This document shows, in pieces, positions 9,513 to 20,201 of a stretch of 64,000 bases of DNA. Location of the stretch: contig CAKNKX010000004.1 of assembly GCA_930987745.1 (NCBI GenBank), forward strand, positions 1 through 64,000. Direction: 5' to 3'. Under the pieces are notes generated by a model that was given only the letters and a program-made list of their open reading frames with translations, was not told the origin of the DNA and ran no database searches. A program made the position numbers and the translations under genes. The stretch comes from an uncultured Clostridium sp. Its GTDB lineage: Bacteria; Bacillota; Clostridia; TANB77; CAG-508. Positions within the stretch are counted from its first letter, which is position 1, and every line of letters starts with the position of its first letter.

Positions 9513-10200
9513 GAATTTGAAGCAGAAACCACAATGGGAATGGTAAACTTAAATGACTATAAAGGTAAATGGTTGGTATTTTTCTCTCATCCAGGCGACT
9601 TTACACCAGTTTGCACAACAGAGATGATTGCTTTTACAAGAGCACATACATATTTTAAACAAATAAATACAGAACTATTAGGATTAAGTGTTGACAGTAA
9701 TAGTTCACATTTAGCATGGGTGTATGACATATATTGCAAAACAGGAATAACTGTATCTTTTCCAATAATAGCTGATAGAAATGCAAAGATTGCAAGAAAA
9801 TATGGAATGATATCAAGTGAAGTAAGTACAACAGAAGCGGTAAGAAATGTATATATTATTGATGATAAAGGAATAATAAGAACAATATTTGTATATCCAA
9901 TGAATGTCCGGAAGATTTATACCAGAAATACTAAGAACTGTTCAAGCTCTGCAAATTGCAGATTGTACAAAAAATTCTACAGCTGCAAACTGGATTCCAT
10001 ATCAGCCAGTAATACTTCCTATCCCTAAAACATTTGAAGAACTACAAGAAAGAAATAGAGAGATTGAAGAAAACGGAAATGGAATCAATTGGTATTTAAG
10101 TTTTAGAAATATTCCTGAAAATTGTTTAAATGAAAATACTAATAAATGTAATAATAGAATAACAGAAACAGAAAAGAAAAATCAAATAAAAAACATTTAA
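9459..10200 (+). CDS. Peroxiredoxin (AhpC/TSA, 1-Cys Prx6-like), interrupted by in-frame CGG at 9909-9911
   Basis: HPGDFTPVCTTEM; +1 restores YPMNVGRFIPEILRTVQALQIADCTKNSTAANWIP. Confidence 0.85.
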
Positions 10201-10273
10201 AATTTTGAAAATAAAGCATAAAATACTTGAAAATTGAAATACTAAATAAAGAAACTATATGGAGGGAATAAGT

Positions 10274-10441
10274 ATGGAAAAATCTCAAAAAATATATTGT
10301 GAAGTGGAAAGTTGTAAATTTAATACAGATGGAAAGGTGTGCAATTTAAAGGAAATTCAAGTAAAACCTATTTGGGAAGATGTAAATGTTGAGGAAGCAG
10401 ACGAGTCAATGTGTGCAAGTTATGAAAAAGAGGAAAATTAA
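10274..10441 (+). CDS. DUF1540 small Cys-containing protein
   Basis: CEVESCKFNTDGKVCNLKEIQV. Confidence 0.7.
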   Translation: MEKSQKIYCEVESCKFNTDGKVCNLKEIQVKPIWEDVNVEEADESMCASYEKEEN

Positions 10442-10585
10442 AAATTCCTCTTTTTTTCTTGACATAAGAAGAAAATAGAAATAAAATAGCAGTAGAAAAA
10501 ATTAAGAGGGAAGGAGTGTTCCCAAATCCTCCAAAAGAGGGAAAAAAGGACCGTCCCCTAATCCCGATAAGAAAGGAATGATATT

Positions 10586-11515
10586 ATGTTAGTTACAACA
10601 AAGGATATGTTTGAAAAATCAATGAAAGAAGGATTTGCAATAGGAGCATTTAATGTAAACAATATGGAAATAATACAAGGAATTATGGATGCAGCTGCTG
10701 AAGCTAAATCTCCAGTTATATTACAAGCATCTTCTAGTGCAATTAAATATGCAAGAATAGGTTATTTAATGAAAATGATTGAAGCAGCAGTGGCAGAGCA
10801 TCCAGAAGTACCAGTAGCTATCCACTTAGACCATGGACCAGATTTTGAAACAGCTAAAATGTGTATTGATAATGGATTTACATCTGTTATGATAGATGGT
10901 TCAAAATATGACTTTGAAGAAAATGTAAGACTTACAAAACAAGTTGTAGATTATGCACATTCAAAAGGAGTTGTAGTAGAAGCTGAACTTGGAAAATTAG
11001 CTGGAATAGAAGATGAAGTAAATGTAGATGCAAAAGATGCTATGTACACAGACCCAGCAGAGGCAGAAGAATTTGTAAAAAGAACAGGATGTGACTCTCT
11101 AGCAATAGCAATAGGTACAAGCCATGGTGCATATAAATTTAAAGGAGAAGCAAAATTAAGATTTGATATCTTAAAAGAAATAAAGGAAAGAATACCAAAT
11201 ACTCCAATAGTATTACATGGAGCTTCTACAGTAATTCCAGAATTAGTAGATATGTGTAATAAATATGGAGGAAATATTCCAGGGGCAAAAGGTGTGCCAG
11301 ATGAAATGTTAAATGAAGCAAGTAAATCAGGAGTGTCAAAAATAAATGTTGATACAGATTTAAGATTAGCAATGACAGCAGCAATTAGAAAAACATTTGC
11401 AGAAGACCCAAGTGCTTTTGACCCAAGAAAATATTTAACACCAGCAAGAGATTTAATTAAAGAAACAGTAAAACATAAAATTGTAGATGTATTTGGTTCA
11501 AGTAATAAAATATAA
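10586..11515 (+). CDS. fba: Class II fructose-bisphosphate aldolase
   Basis: IHLDHGPDFE, LHGAS, INVDTDLR. Confidence 0.95.
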   Translation: MLVTTKDMFEKSMKEGFAIGAFNVNNMEIIQGIMDAAAEAKSPVILQASSSAIKYARIGYLMKMIEAAVAEHPEVPVAIHLDHGPDFETAKMCIDNGFTSVMIDGSKYDFEENVRLTKQVVDYAHSKGVVVEAELGKLAGIEDEVNVDAKDAMYTDPAEAEEFVKRTGCDSLAIAIGTSHGAYKFKGEAKLRFDILKEIKERIPNTPIVLHGASTVIPELVDMCNKYGGNIPGAKGVPDEMLNEASKSGVSKINVDTDLRLAMTAAIRKTFAEDPSAFDPRKYLTPARDLIKETVKHKIVDVFGSSNKI

Positions 11516-11636
11516 TAGAAACAGGGATTAAGGGATGTTCCTTAAATCCCTCTTTTTCTATAAATTCCATTACTATTTACAATGACTATATTAAATAGGA
11601 AAATAAAGAGTATTTTAAATTGTCTTTATATGGGGG

Positions 11637-13901
11637 ATGAATATGAAAAAAATAAGAATTATATTAATATTTTTTGCAGTTATTTTAACATTTTTCCTAA
11701 CAGATAAAGTTTTTGCATCAGAAGAAGAAACAAGACTTTTATATCAAGATATAACAATAAATCAAGATGGTTCAATTACAGTAAAAGAAGCTGCATGGCT
11801 TAATGGAGAATATAATGGAAGATTAAGAGATATAGAATATAAAAACATTTATTCAACTACTTTTACAGGAATATATAGCAATTTTGCAGGTAATACAGAT
11901 ATATATGATGGAAGTGATATAAAAGACATAAAAGTATATGATATATCTCAAGAAAATTTTAATTCAATTGATGATATTAATAAGGTAGAAACTACATATA
12001 AAGAAGTAAGAAGTGCATCTAATGGAGATTATGGAGTATATGAATTAACTGATAATCGGCTATGGTGCTGATTTTAAAATTTATTGCAAAGATAGTGAAA
12101 ATAAAGTTTTGTGTATAGAATATACAATAACAGATGTAGTAGTTTTACATAATGATGTAGCAGAAATGTATTGGAATGTTTTAGGAGAAGAGTTTGAAGA
12201 AACAATAACTAATTTTCAAGTAAAAATCCATTTACCAGGTGAAGATAGTGATGTTAGAATTTGGACTCACGGCCCTTTAACAGGTGAAAATAAAATTATT
12301 GATTCTAAAACACTATTTTTCCAAGACAAAAATGTAGATAATTATACAGCTGAGACTGTAAGAATTATGTTTAATAAAAATCTTGTTCCAACAGCTACTA
12401 AAAAATCTAATGTAGATGGAAGAGAAAATATTTTAAAATATGAAACTATGATGGCAGATACTGCAAATAGAGAAAGAGAAAATGCAAAACTAGAATTGGA
12501 AAATGAAGCAAGTCAAGCAGTTCTAGACCTAGAAGAAGACCCAAGGATGTATATGTATAACAGAGCGTTAGAATTAGTAAATGAATTAGATGAAACAAGT
12601 GAAAGTAAGCAAGATTTTTTAAATAGAATTGAAAAAACTAAAGATTTAGTAAATGAGGATTGGAAACAAGATTTAAAATATGAATTAGAAAGTTTAACAG
12701 ACTATAATTATTCACTTTTAAATAGAGATAGTTTAGATGATTTTATAGAAGAGATTAATGAAGGTTTTGATGAAGAGACAAAACAAAAATATTTAGATGT
12801 TTGTAAAGACCTAGAAGGAATACTTGAAATAAAACATGCAAACTTAAGAAGAGGTTTTACAATTTTTGTTATAGTTTGTTATGTAATTTTAGCAATATTT
12901 GCTATATATAAATTAATAAAAATAATAAAAGAAAGAAATAAATTTAAAGGCAAATATTATAGAGACTTTCCAAGCGAAGATAATCCAAATGTTTTGGAAT
13001 ATTTAATGAAAAGGAAAAGTACGAACCTAGGATTTTCAGCAACAATATTAAATTTAATTGCCAAAAAAGTAATAACTTATGAGAAAAAGGCAGATGAAAA
13101 AGATATCACATTAGTTCTTTCAAAGGATGGGTATGTAGGAACTAAAGCAGAGATTATAGTATTAGAAACACTATTTAAATTAGTTCGGAAGAGACAATAA
13201 ATGTGATATAAATGCTTTAAAAAATTATGGGAAAACTACTACAAAAGCAAAAGCATTAATTGGTAAAATTGATAGATTTAAAAAAGAAACAAAAAAAGAG
13301 GTAGAATTAAAAGAATATTTCAAAGGAAATGCGTCATCTATTGTATATAACATTTTTGTAAATATAAACTATATTTTAAGTTTATGTTTAGCATTTGGAG
13401 TATTTTATGAATTGGAAAATTGTGGAATGCAGGTTTTAGTATATATTGCATTAATTACAATAATAAGTGTTGCATATTTCATAATAGGAATTAAAGATAA
13501 AAATAGAACTATAAAAGGGCAAGAAGAGTTTGCAAAATGGCTAGCTCATAAAAGATTTTTAAAAGACTTTAGTAGATTTGATAAAAAAGAATTACCAGAA
13601 ATAACATTATGGGAAAAATACTTAGTCACAGCAACAGTTTTGGGATGTGCTGACAAAGTAGAAAAACAAATGAAAATGTATATAACAGATACAAGTGATA
13701 TAGATACAAATTTATTAATATATCAAAGTGTAAGCTTAAATCTAACAAAAGAACTAAATAGAAGTGTAAGTAGAGCAATAAGCACAAGTTCGGCAAGTAT
13801 TAGTTCATCCTCATATAGCTCAGGTGGAGGCTTTGGAGGAGGCTCATCTGGTGGAGGTGGACGGTCGGAGGCCGGTGGACGGCGGAGGAGGTCGTTTTTA
13901 G
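11637..13901 (+). CDS. DUF2207-like membrane protein with poly-Gly C-terminus, containing six in-frame CGG/+1 sites
   Basis: ORFs 11637-12071, 12109-13200 and 13412-13915 join continuously if C is skipped at 12057, 13186, 13862, 13866, 13873, 13880; ends GGGG..GRF-stop. Confidence 0.8.
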
Positions 13902-13950
13902 AAAGTGAGAATTAGGGAACGGAGCTAAAAATCTCTAAAAGAATGGATTT

Positions 13951-14407
13951 TTAGCTCCGTCCTTTAATTCCCTGCTGTATCTTCCTTTCAGCATCTTTTT
14001 TTGCTATATCTTGTCGTTTATCATACAATTTTTTACCTTTACCAATTCCGAAGTTCTAATTTTACAAATGAACCTTTAAAATATAATGAAATAGGTACTA
14101 AACTATATCCTTTTTGTTTTGTTAATCCAAATAATTTATTAATTTCTTTTTTATTTAATAATAATTTCCTATCTCTTAATGGGTCTTTATTAAAAATATT
14201 TCCATGTTCATATGGACTAATATGCATACCGCAAATAAATACTTCACCATTTTTTATATAAGCATAAGAATCTTTTAAATTTACTTTATGATTTCTAATA
14301 GATTTTATTTCAGTTCCAGTAAGAACTATTCCCGCTTCTAATTTATCTTCAATAGTATAATTATGATAAGCTGTAGGATTTTTTGCAATTAAAATTGTAT
14401 TACTCAT
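13951..14407 (-). CDS. smpB: SsrA-binding protein SmpB, interrupted by in-frame CGG (plus CCG 14048-14050)
   Basis: [30 protein letters not shown]; +1 restores [26 protein letters not shown]. Confidence 0.9.
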
Positions 14408-14532
14408 TATTTTTTTACTCCTCTTAATATAAATAAATGACTATTTTACATTCTTAATTTTCTAAATTATACCATATATATTTGCAAAATAAAAGATATT
14501 GAATTTGTTTTCAATATCTTTTAAAATCTGAT

Positions 14533-15027
14533 TTAGTCTTTTTTGTCAGTATGCGAATTAGTAAATTGCATAGAATAATACCAAACAAGAGCAACTATTC
14601 CAATTGCAGCAAGACCAATTATTAACCATGTCCACATTGTTGCATTCATTCCCATCAAAGTATTTGCATTACCAGTTGAAGTTCTAGTTGCATTGTATCC
14701 AGAATTATTTACTGTATTTTTCATTGCTCCAGATGTTTCATTTACACCATTTGAAATACTATTTCCAGCTTCATGCATCATATTTCCTGCTTCATTTACA
14801 ACGTTTTTAGCCATATTTCCAGCAGATTCACCGGCATCTTTAACGGTATTTCCAGCGTTTTTAACAGCACCTTCTACTGCATTTTCAGCACCGCCAACAG
14901 CATTTTGAACAGAGTTTGCGGCAGAGTTTAAATCTTGCATTAAGCTATTATCATTTGCAAAACAAAATGTACAAGCAAATATCATTGAAATAATTAAAAG
15001 AGCAGTAACTAACAATTTTTTATGCAT
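14533..15027 (-). CDS. Secreted/anchored protein with amphipathic NAV/NAA repeats and C-terminal TM
   Basis: Signal peptide, NAVGGAENAVEGAVKNAGNTVKDAGESAGNMAKN repeats, TM. Confidence 0.5.
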   Translation of the reverse strand: MHKKLLVTALLIISMIFACTFCFANDNSLMQDLNSAANSVQNAVGGAENAVEGAVKNAGNTVKDAGESAGNMAKNVVNEAGNMMHEAGNSISNGVNETSGAMKNTVNNSGYNATRTSTGNANTLMGMNATMWTWLIIGLAAIGIVALVWYYSMQFTNSHTDKKD

Positions 15028-15147
15028 AAAAATTCCTCCTTATTTAAAGTTTATATTATTAGTATTTAAAGAAAAAATAATTTTATGCATGAAAATTTTT
15101 GAAAAAAAGAAACTCTTTTAAGAAGAGTTTCAATGTATATTTTAATT

Positions 15148-15582
15148 TTATTTTTTCATACGTATTAATATTGCGATTGCGAGTAATACTAATAACACAC
15201 CAACAACAATTAAAAATATGTTAATTATATTTGTTATCTCTAAATCTCCAATAGAAGAACTTACATTAGAAACTGTTGTTGTCGTGTCAGTTGTAGATGC
15301 GTTTGATGTAGAATTTGTTGTTCTATTAGATGTAGATGAATTAGTATTAGAACTATTAGTATTTGAATTATTAGTGTTTGTATTTGAAGTATTTGATGCT
15401 GTATTATTAGCAGAATTTGTATTTTCTGAAGATGTTGCAGAATTTCCATCAGATGAATTATCTGTTAAATTTAAATCAACAGCATAAGAAAAGTTTATAA
15501 AGAAAAATAAACTTAAAATTAATAATACTGATATAATTTTTAATAAATTTGATTTACTTTTAATCATTTTCATTACCTCCAT
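15148..15582 (-). CDS. Ser/Thr/Asn-rich surface protein with N-terminal signal and C-terminal TM
   Basis: NTSNTNTNNSNTNSSNTNSSTSNRTTN low complexity. Confidence 0.6.
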   Translation of the reverse strand: MEVMKMIKSKSNLLKIISVLLILSLFFFINFSYAVDLNLTDNSSDGNSATSSENTNSANNTASNTSNTNTNNSNTNSSNTNSSTSNRTTNSTSNASTTDTTTTVSNVSSSIGDLEITNIINIFLIVVGVLLVLLAIAILIRMKK

Positions 15583-15643
15583 TATTTAAGAACATAAAGT
15601 TCCATATCTTTTGTTTCCACATAATAATATCACAAAGAAATAA

Positions 15644-15894
15644 AAAATGTCTAGTATATATTTAAAAATATATTAATAATATATAAATTATTAAGTTATA
15701 TATTGATAAAAAGAAAATAAAGCTATATAATAATAAAAAATAAATGAAAGAGGAATAATATGAGTAAGAAAAAACATCTAATATATAGTTTTAAATATGC
15801 TTTTCAAGGAATAGCATCAGCCTTTAAAACAGAAAGAAATATGAAAATACATGTAACTGCAGTAGTTTTAGTCACAATAGCCGGACTTTTTTTC
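15644..15894. repeat. 251-bp direct repeat, left copy (dgkA promoter and 5' part)
   Basis: Reads the same as 17848-18098. Confidence 0.9.
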
Positions 15895-17847
15895 CGGGAG
15901 TTTGACACTTTTGAAAGTTTAAAATTGATGTAAGCATTAAAAATGCTTAATTTTTTTGTCAAATTTTTCTTTTTTCTCTTGCGTGATTTGTCGTGATGTG
16001 ATATAATCATAAAAACTAATGAAAGGCTTGGTGTACATGAGATTAAAAGTTAATAGATCTAAAAATTCAATTAATTACTACATCATTACAGATATAAAAA
16101 CAAAACAAGGAAAACGTTCAACTAAAGTTTTTAAAAAACTTGGTAACGAACAAGAAATTTTAAAAATTTCTGATGGACTTTCTCCTTTAGAATGGGCTAA
16201 AAAGCAATTAGATATTGTAAATAAACAATTAGAAGAAAAAAATTTGAAGGTTACTGCTGAATTTGTTCAATCAAATATAATTGATCAAGATAAGCAATTA
16301 ATATTTAATTGTGGTTATCTTTTTTTACAGGACATTTACTACAGTTTAGGATTAGAAAAAATATGTAAAGATATTTCCGATAAATATAGAATTAAATATG
16401 ACTTAAATTCCATATTATCAAATTTAGTATATACTAGAATAATAGAGCCTTCTTCCAAATTATCTGCTTTTGAAACTGCTAAATTTTTTCTTGAACAGCC
16501 TAATTATGAACTTCAAAATATTTACAGAGCTTTAGAAATCATTTCTAAGGAAACTGAAAATATTGAAGCTACTGTCTACAAAAATAGTTTGAAGGTTGTA
16601 AACAGAAATACTAAAATTTTGTATTATGACTGCACTAATTACTTTTTCGAAATTGAAGAAGCTGAAGGTCTTAAACAATATGGAAAAAATAAAGAGAACC
16701 GTCCTCTGCCAATTGTTCAAATGGGACTATTCATGGATGGAGATGGCTTTCCTCTTGCTTTTGTGATTGATAGTGGTAACACAAACGAACAGGTAACTCT
16801 AAAACCTTTAGAAAAACAAATTATTAGAGATTTTGAATTATCTAAATTTGTAGTTTGTACAGATGCTGGACTTGCCTCTCGTGAAAATAGAATTTTCAAT
16901 AATATTCAAAATCGTTCTTTCATAGTTACTCAATCTTTAAAAAAAATTAAAGGACATTTAAAAGATTGGGCTTTATCAAAAGAAGGCTGGCATAAAATAA
17001 ATTCAAATAAATTAATTAATTTAAATGACATCGATAATTCTAGTTCTAATGACGAAATATACTACAAAGAAAGATGGATTAATGAAAATAATTTATCACA
17101 AAGATTGATTGTTTCATATTCGCCTAAATATGCAGCTTATCAAAAAAAGATTAGAACCAATCAAATTGAAAGAGCTCAAAAACTAATTGATAATCCTACT
17201 TCAATTTCAAAAAATAGGCAAAATGACCCAAAACGTTTTATCAAATCTTCTTCCATTACTAATGATGGAGAAATCGCTGATAAGAAAGTTTTTTCTCTAA
17301 ATCAATCAGCAATTGACAAAGAAGCAATATTTGATGGATTTTATGCTGTTTGTACTACTTTAGAAGATGACATTAATGAAATTATTAAAGTAAATAAAAG
17401 AAGATGGGAAATTGAAGAATCTTTCAGAATTTTAAAATCAGACTTTAAAGCTAGACCAGTTTATTTAAAAAGAGATGATAGAATTAAAGCACATTTTGCA
17501 ACTTGTTTTTTAGCACTTTTAATTTATAGAATTTTAGAGCATAAATTGCAAGATAAATATACAAGTTGTGAAATTATTCAAACACTAAGAAATATGAATT
17601 TAAGAGAATTAGAAGGGATCGGATATATTCCTGCATATACACGAACTTCTTTAACTGATGAATTACACAAAATATTTGGGTTTAGAACAGATTATGAAAT
17701 TACTACTTTAAAAGATATGAAAAAAATTTTTTATTCCACCAAAAAAAAGTAAAAATCACGCATTTTTTGCTAACATCATAAAAGTCTGTACCACAGTTGT
17801 ATACTGTGTTACAGACTTTTTACTCATTCAAAAGTGTCAAACTCGAG
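15895..17847 (+). mobile_element. IS1634-family (IS4-superfamily) insertion sequence
   Basis: Terminal inverted repeats gagtttgacacttttgaa / ttcaaaagtgtcaaactc; transposase; long direct repeats. Confidence 0.88.
16019..17752 (+). CDS. IS1634-family transposase
   Basis: 577 aa; RRWEIEESFRILKSDFKARPVYLKRDDRIKAHFATCFLALLIYRILE. Confidence 0.9.
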   Translation: MKGLVYMRLKVNRSKNSINYYIITDIKTKQGKRSTKVFKKLGNEQEILKISDGLSPLEWAKKQLDIVNKQLEEKNLKVTAEFVQSNIIDQDKQLIFNCGYLFLQDIYYSLGLEKICKDISDKYRIKYDLNSILSNLVYTRIIEPSSKLSAFETAKFFLEQPNYELQNIYRALEIISKETENIEATVYKNSLKVVNRNTKILYYDCTNYFFEIEEAEGLKQYGKNKENRPLPIVQMGLFMDGDGFPLAFVIDSGNTNEQVTLKPLEKQIIRDFELSKFVVCTDAGLASRENRIFNNIQNRSFIVTQSLKKIKGHLKDWALSKEGWHKINSNKLINLNDIDNSSSNDEIYYKERWINENNLSQRLIVSYSPKYAAYQKKIRTNQIERAQKLIDNPTSISKNRQNDPKRFIKSSSITNDGEIADKKVFSLNQSAIDKEAIFDGFYAVCTTLEDDINEIIKVNKRRWEIEESFRILKSDFKARPVYLKRDDRIKAHFATCFLALLIYRILEHKLQDKYTSCEIIQTLRNMNLRELEGIGYIPAYTRTSLTDELHKIFGFRTDYEITTLKDMKKIFYSTKKK

Positions 17848-18098
17848 AAAATGTCTAGTATATATTTAAAAATATATTAATAATATATAAATTATTAAGT
17901 TATATATTGATAAAAAGAAAATAAAGCTATATAATAATAAAAAATAAATGAAAGAGGAATAATATGAGTAAGAAAAAACATCTAATATATAGTTTTAAAT
18001 ATGCTTTTCAAGGAATAGCATCAGCCTTTAAAACAGAAAGAAATATGAAAATACATGTAACTGCAGTAGTTTTAGTCACAATAGCCGGACTTTTTTTC
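17848..18098. repeat. 251-bp direct repeat, right copy (intact gene)
   Basis: Reads the same as 15644-15894. Confidence 0.9.
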
Positions 18099-18341
18099 AA
18101 AATCAGTAAAATAGAATGGATGATTTGTATTATTTTATTTGGAATGGTTATTTCACTAGAACTTGCAAATACAGCAATAGAGACAACAGTTGATATAGCT
18201 ATGCCAGAAAAAAATGAAAAAGCAAAACTTGCAAAAGACATAGCAGCAGGAGCTGTTTTAGTTTGTGCTTTTATTTCAGTTATAATTGGTGGAATGATAT
18301 TTGTACCTAAAATTTGCATATTTTTTACAAATATGTTATAA
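17964..18341 (+). CDS. dgkA: Diacylglycerol/undecaprenol kinase family protein
   Basis: FKYAFQGIASAFKTERNMKIH, ELANTAIETTVD. Confidence 0.88.
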   Translation: MSKKKHLIYSFKYAFQGIASAFKTERNMKIHVTAVVLVTIAGLFFKISKIEWMICIILFGMVISLELANTAIETTVDIAMPEKNEKAKLAKDIAAGAVLVCAFISVIIGGMIFVPKICIFFTNML

Positions 18342-18378
18342 TACATAATGTTTTACATTAAAAACATATGGAGGAATT

Positions 18379-19251
18379 ATGCTTAATTTTTTAAAAGGTA
18401 TTATAGTTGGAATTGGTGGAATAGCACCAGGTTTAAGTGGAAGTGTATTATTAGTAATCTTAGGTTTATACCACAAAACTATAAATGCAATAGGAACATT
18501 ATTTAAAAACTTTAAGAAAAATGTATTATTCTTACTTCCTTTATGTTTAGGATTTGGAGTAGGAGTAATTATATTTAGTAAAATAGTTGACTTTTTACTT
18601 GCAAATTATGAAATGCAAACTAGATTTGCGTTTTTAGGACTAGTAATAGGTACAATTCCACTTTTTTATAAAGAAGTAAAAAAAGAAGGATTTAGCAAAA
18701 AATATTATATATTTATGCTAATTGCTTTAATTGCAGGATTTGCTTTGTTTGGAGCAAATAGAGGATTATTTCCTGAAATAACTAATCCAAATTTACTACA
18801 ATCTGTATTTTTAGGAGTAGCTGTTGCTGGATCTTCTATAGTTCCTGGTGTAGATAGTGCAGTAATACTTTCTTCACTTGGACTATATGAATTATATGTA
18901 AGTTCTTTAGCAAACTTTAATTTATCTGTATTAATTCCAGCAGGAGTAGGTCTTGTAATAGGAGTACTTGTAATATCATTTTTAATAAATAAATTAATAA
19001 ATAGATTTTATACTGCAACATTTTCAGTTATATTTGGACTATTTTTATCAATAATTCCAAATGTGTTAAATGAAAGTTGTGTATTAGAATTTAATCTACA
19101 ATCAGTTATTTCTATTATAATAATGATATTAGGTTTTGGAGTTTCATATTTCTTAGGAGATATTAAGGGAAATATCAAAAAGATTAAAATTTGGATTAAA
19201 ACATTAAAAGGAATGTATGATTTTGATAAGGTTAAAAAATTAACAGATTAA
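18379..19251 (+). CDS. DUF368 membrane protein
   Basis: GGIAPGLSGSVLLVILGLYHKTI, SSIVPGVDSAVILSSLGLYE. Confidence 0.8.
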   Translation: MLNFLKGIIVGIGGIAPGLSGSVLLVILGLYHKTINAIGTLFKNFKKNVLFLLPLCLGFGVGVIIFSKIVDFLLANYEMQTRFAFLGLVIGTIPLFYKEVKKEGFSKKYYIFMLIALIAGFALFGANRGLFPEITNPNLLQSVFLGVAVAGSSIVPGVDSAVILSSLGLYELYVSSLANFNLSVLIPAGVGLVIGVLVISFLINKLINRFYTATFSVIFGLFLSIIPNVLNESCVLEFNLQSVISIIIMILGFGVSYFLGDIKGNIKKIKIWIKTLKGMYDFDKVKKLTD

Positions 19252-19373
19252 ATATATTAATAGAAAACAAGATTTTTCTTGTTTTTTTATTTTGTTCTTT
19301 AAAACTATTGACTTAGAGTCTACTCTAAATGATATATATAAAGAAAGACAAAGGGGAATAGGAGTGAATTATA

Positions 19374-19690
19374 TGAAAACAAAAAAAGACTTTTAGTACT
19401 CTTATCTGTAATTATTTTGCTGTTATTAGCTCTTGTTTTAGTATTTTTCTTTGTTAATAATAGAAATCAAACAAACGAAGTGGCAAATGAAAATATTTCA
19501 GATGTGGAAAATACTAATGTTGAAGAAAATAATCAATTAGATGTATTGCTTATTCAAGAAAAGCTGTAGAAGTATATCAAAACAGTGAATTAAAAGTAAT
19601 CAATAGTGCGGGTCATGGGTTTTATGGAGATGATTTTGAGAAAGCAGTTTCTTATATTTTAGATTTTTTAGTGAATCAAACTATCTAAAT
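19374..19690 (+). pseudogene. Degraded alpha/beta-hydrolase-like gene remnant
   Basis: Signal/TM start and VINSAGHGFYGDDFEKAVSYILDFL fragment with deletions/frameshifts unrelated to CGG. Confidence 0.6.
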
Positions 19691-19890
19691 ATAAAAATAA
19701 TAGTACAACAAGAAATATATTTACAAGATTAATTATTCACAGCTTTGGACAATTAATTTACTCTTGATAAAGTTTCCATAATATGATAAAATTATAAAAG
19801 ACAATGTTATATATTGTTCAAAAGCAGTTCTTGTAGATATTTAACAATGTAAGTAACAGTTTTTCAGACAACAGAAAGGAATGACAAAAT

Positions 19891-20142
19891 ATGTATAGAG
19901 GAAAATCACGGCATCGAAAACAAATAGAAAGAATAAACCAAGCTTTTGAATTAGGACATCAATCAGTTACATTGAACATTTATTCTTCAGAAGTTAAGAA
20001 ACTTTTGAAAAATCATACTTTTTTGAAAGTTTCACCAGATCCAAAAGAATTGAACAAAGATGAGCGAAAGCAAGAATGTAAATATTGTTTTGATTTATCA
20101 AGAATGAAAGAAAAAATTATAGCTGACTTTTTAGATGATTAA
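19891..20142 (+). CDS. Small hypothetical protein (contains in-frame CGG at 19909 read through)
   Basis: 83 aa ORF. Confidence 0.5.
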   Translation: MYRGKSRHRKQIERINQAFELGHQSVTLNIYSSEVKKLLKNHTFLKVSPDPKELNKDERKQECKYCFDLSRMKEKIIADFLDD

Positions 20143-20201
20143 ATAAGAATAACAAGAACTGCTATGCTAAAGAGGATAACAAAGTGTTATCCTCTTAAAA
20201 C

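Noticed and set aside
9904-10200. Independent ORF 9904-10200
   Set aside because: It is the continuation of the peroxiredoxin after the CGG site, not a separate gene.
18008-18346. Minus-strand ORF overlapping dgkA (and its copy 15804-16010)
   Set aside because: Pure antisense of dgkA; similarity between the two copies arises from the 251-bp direct repeat.
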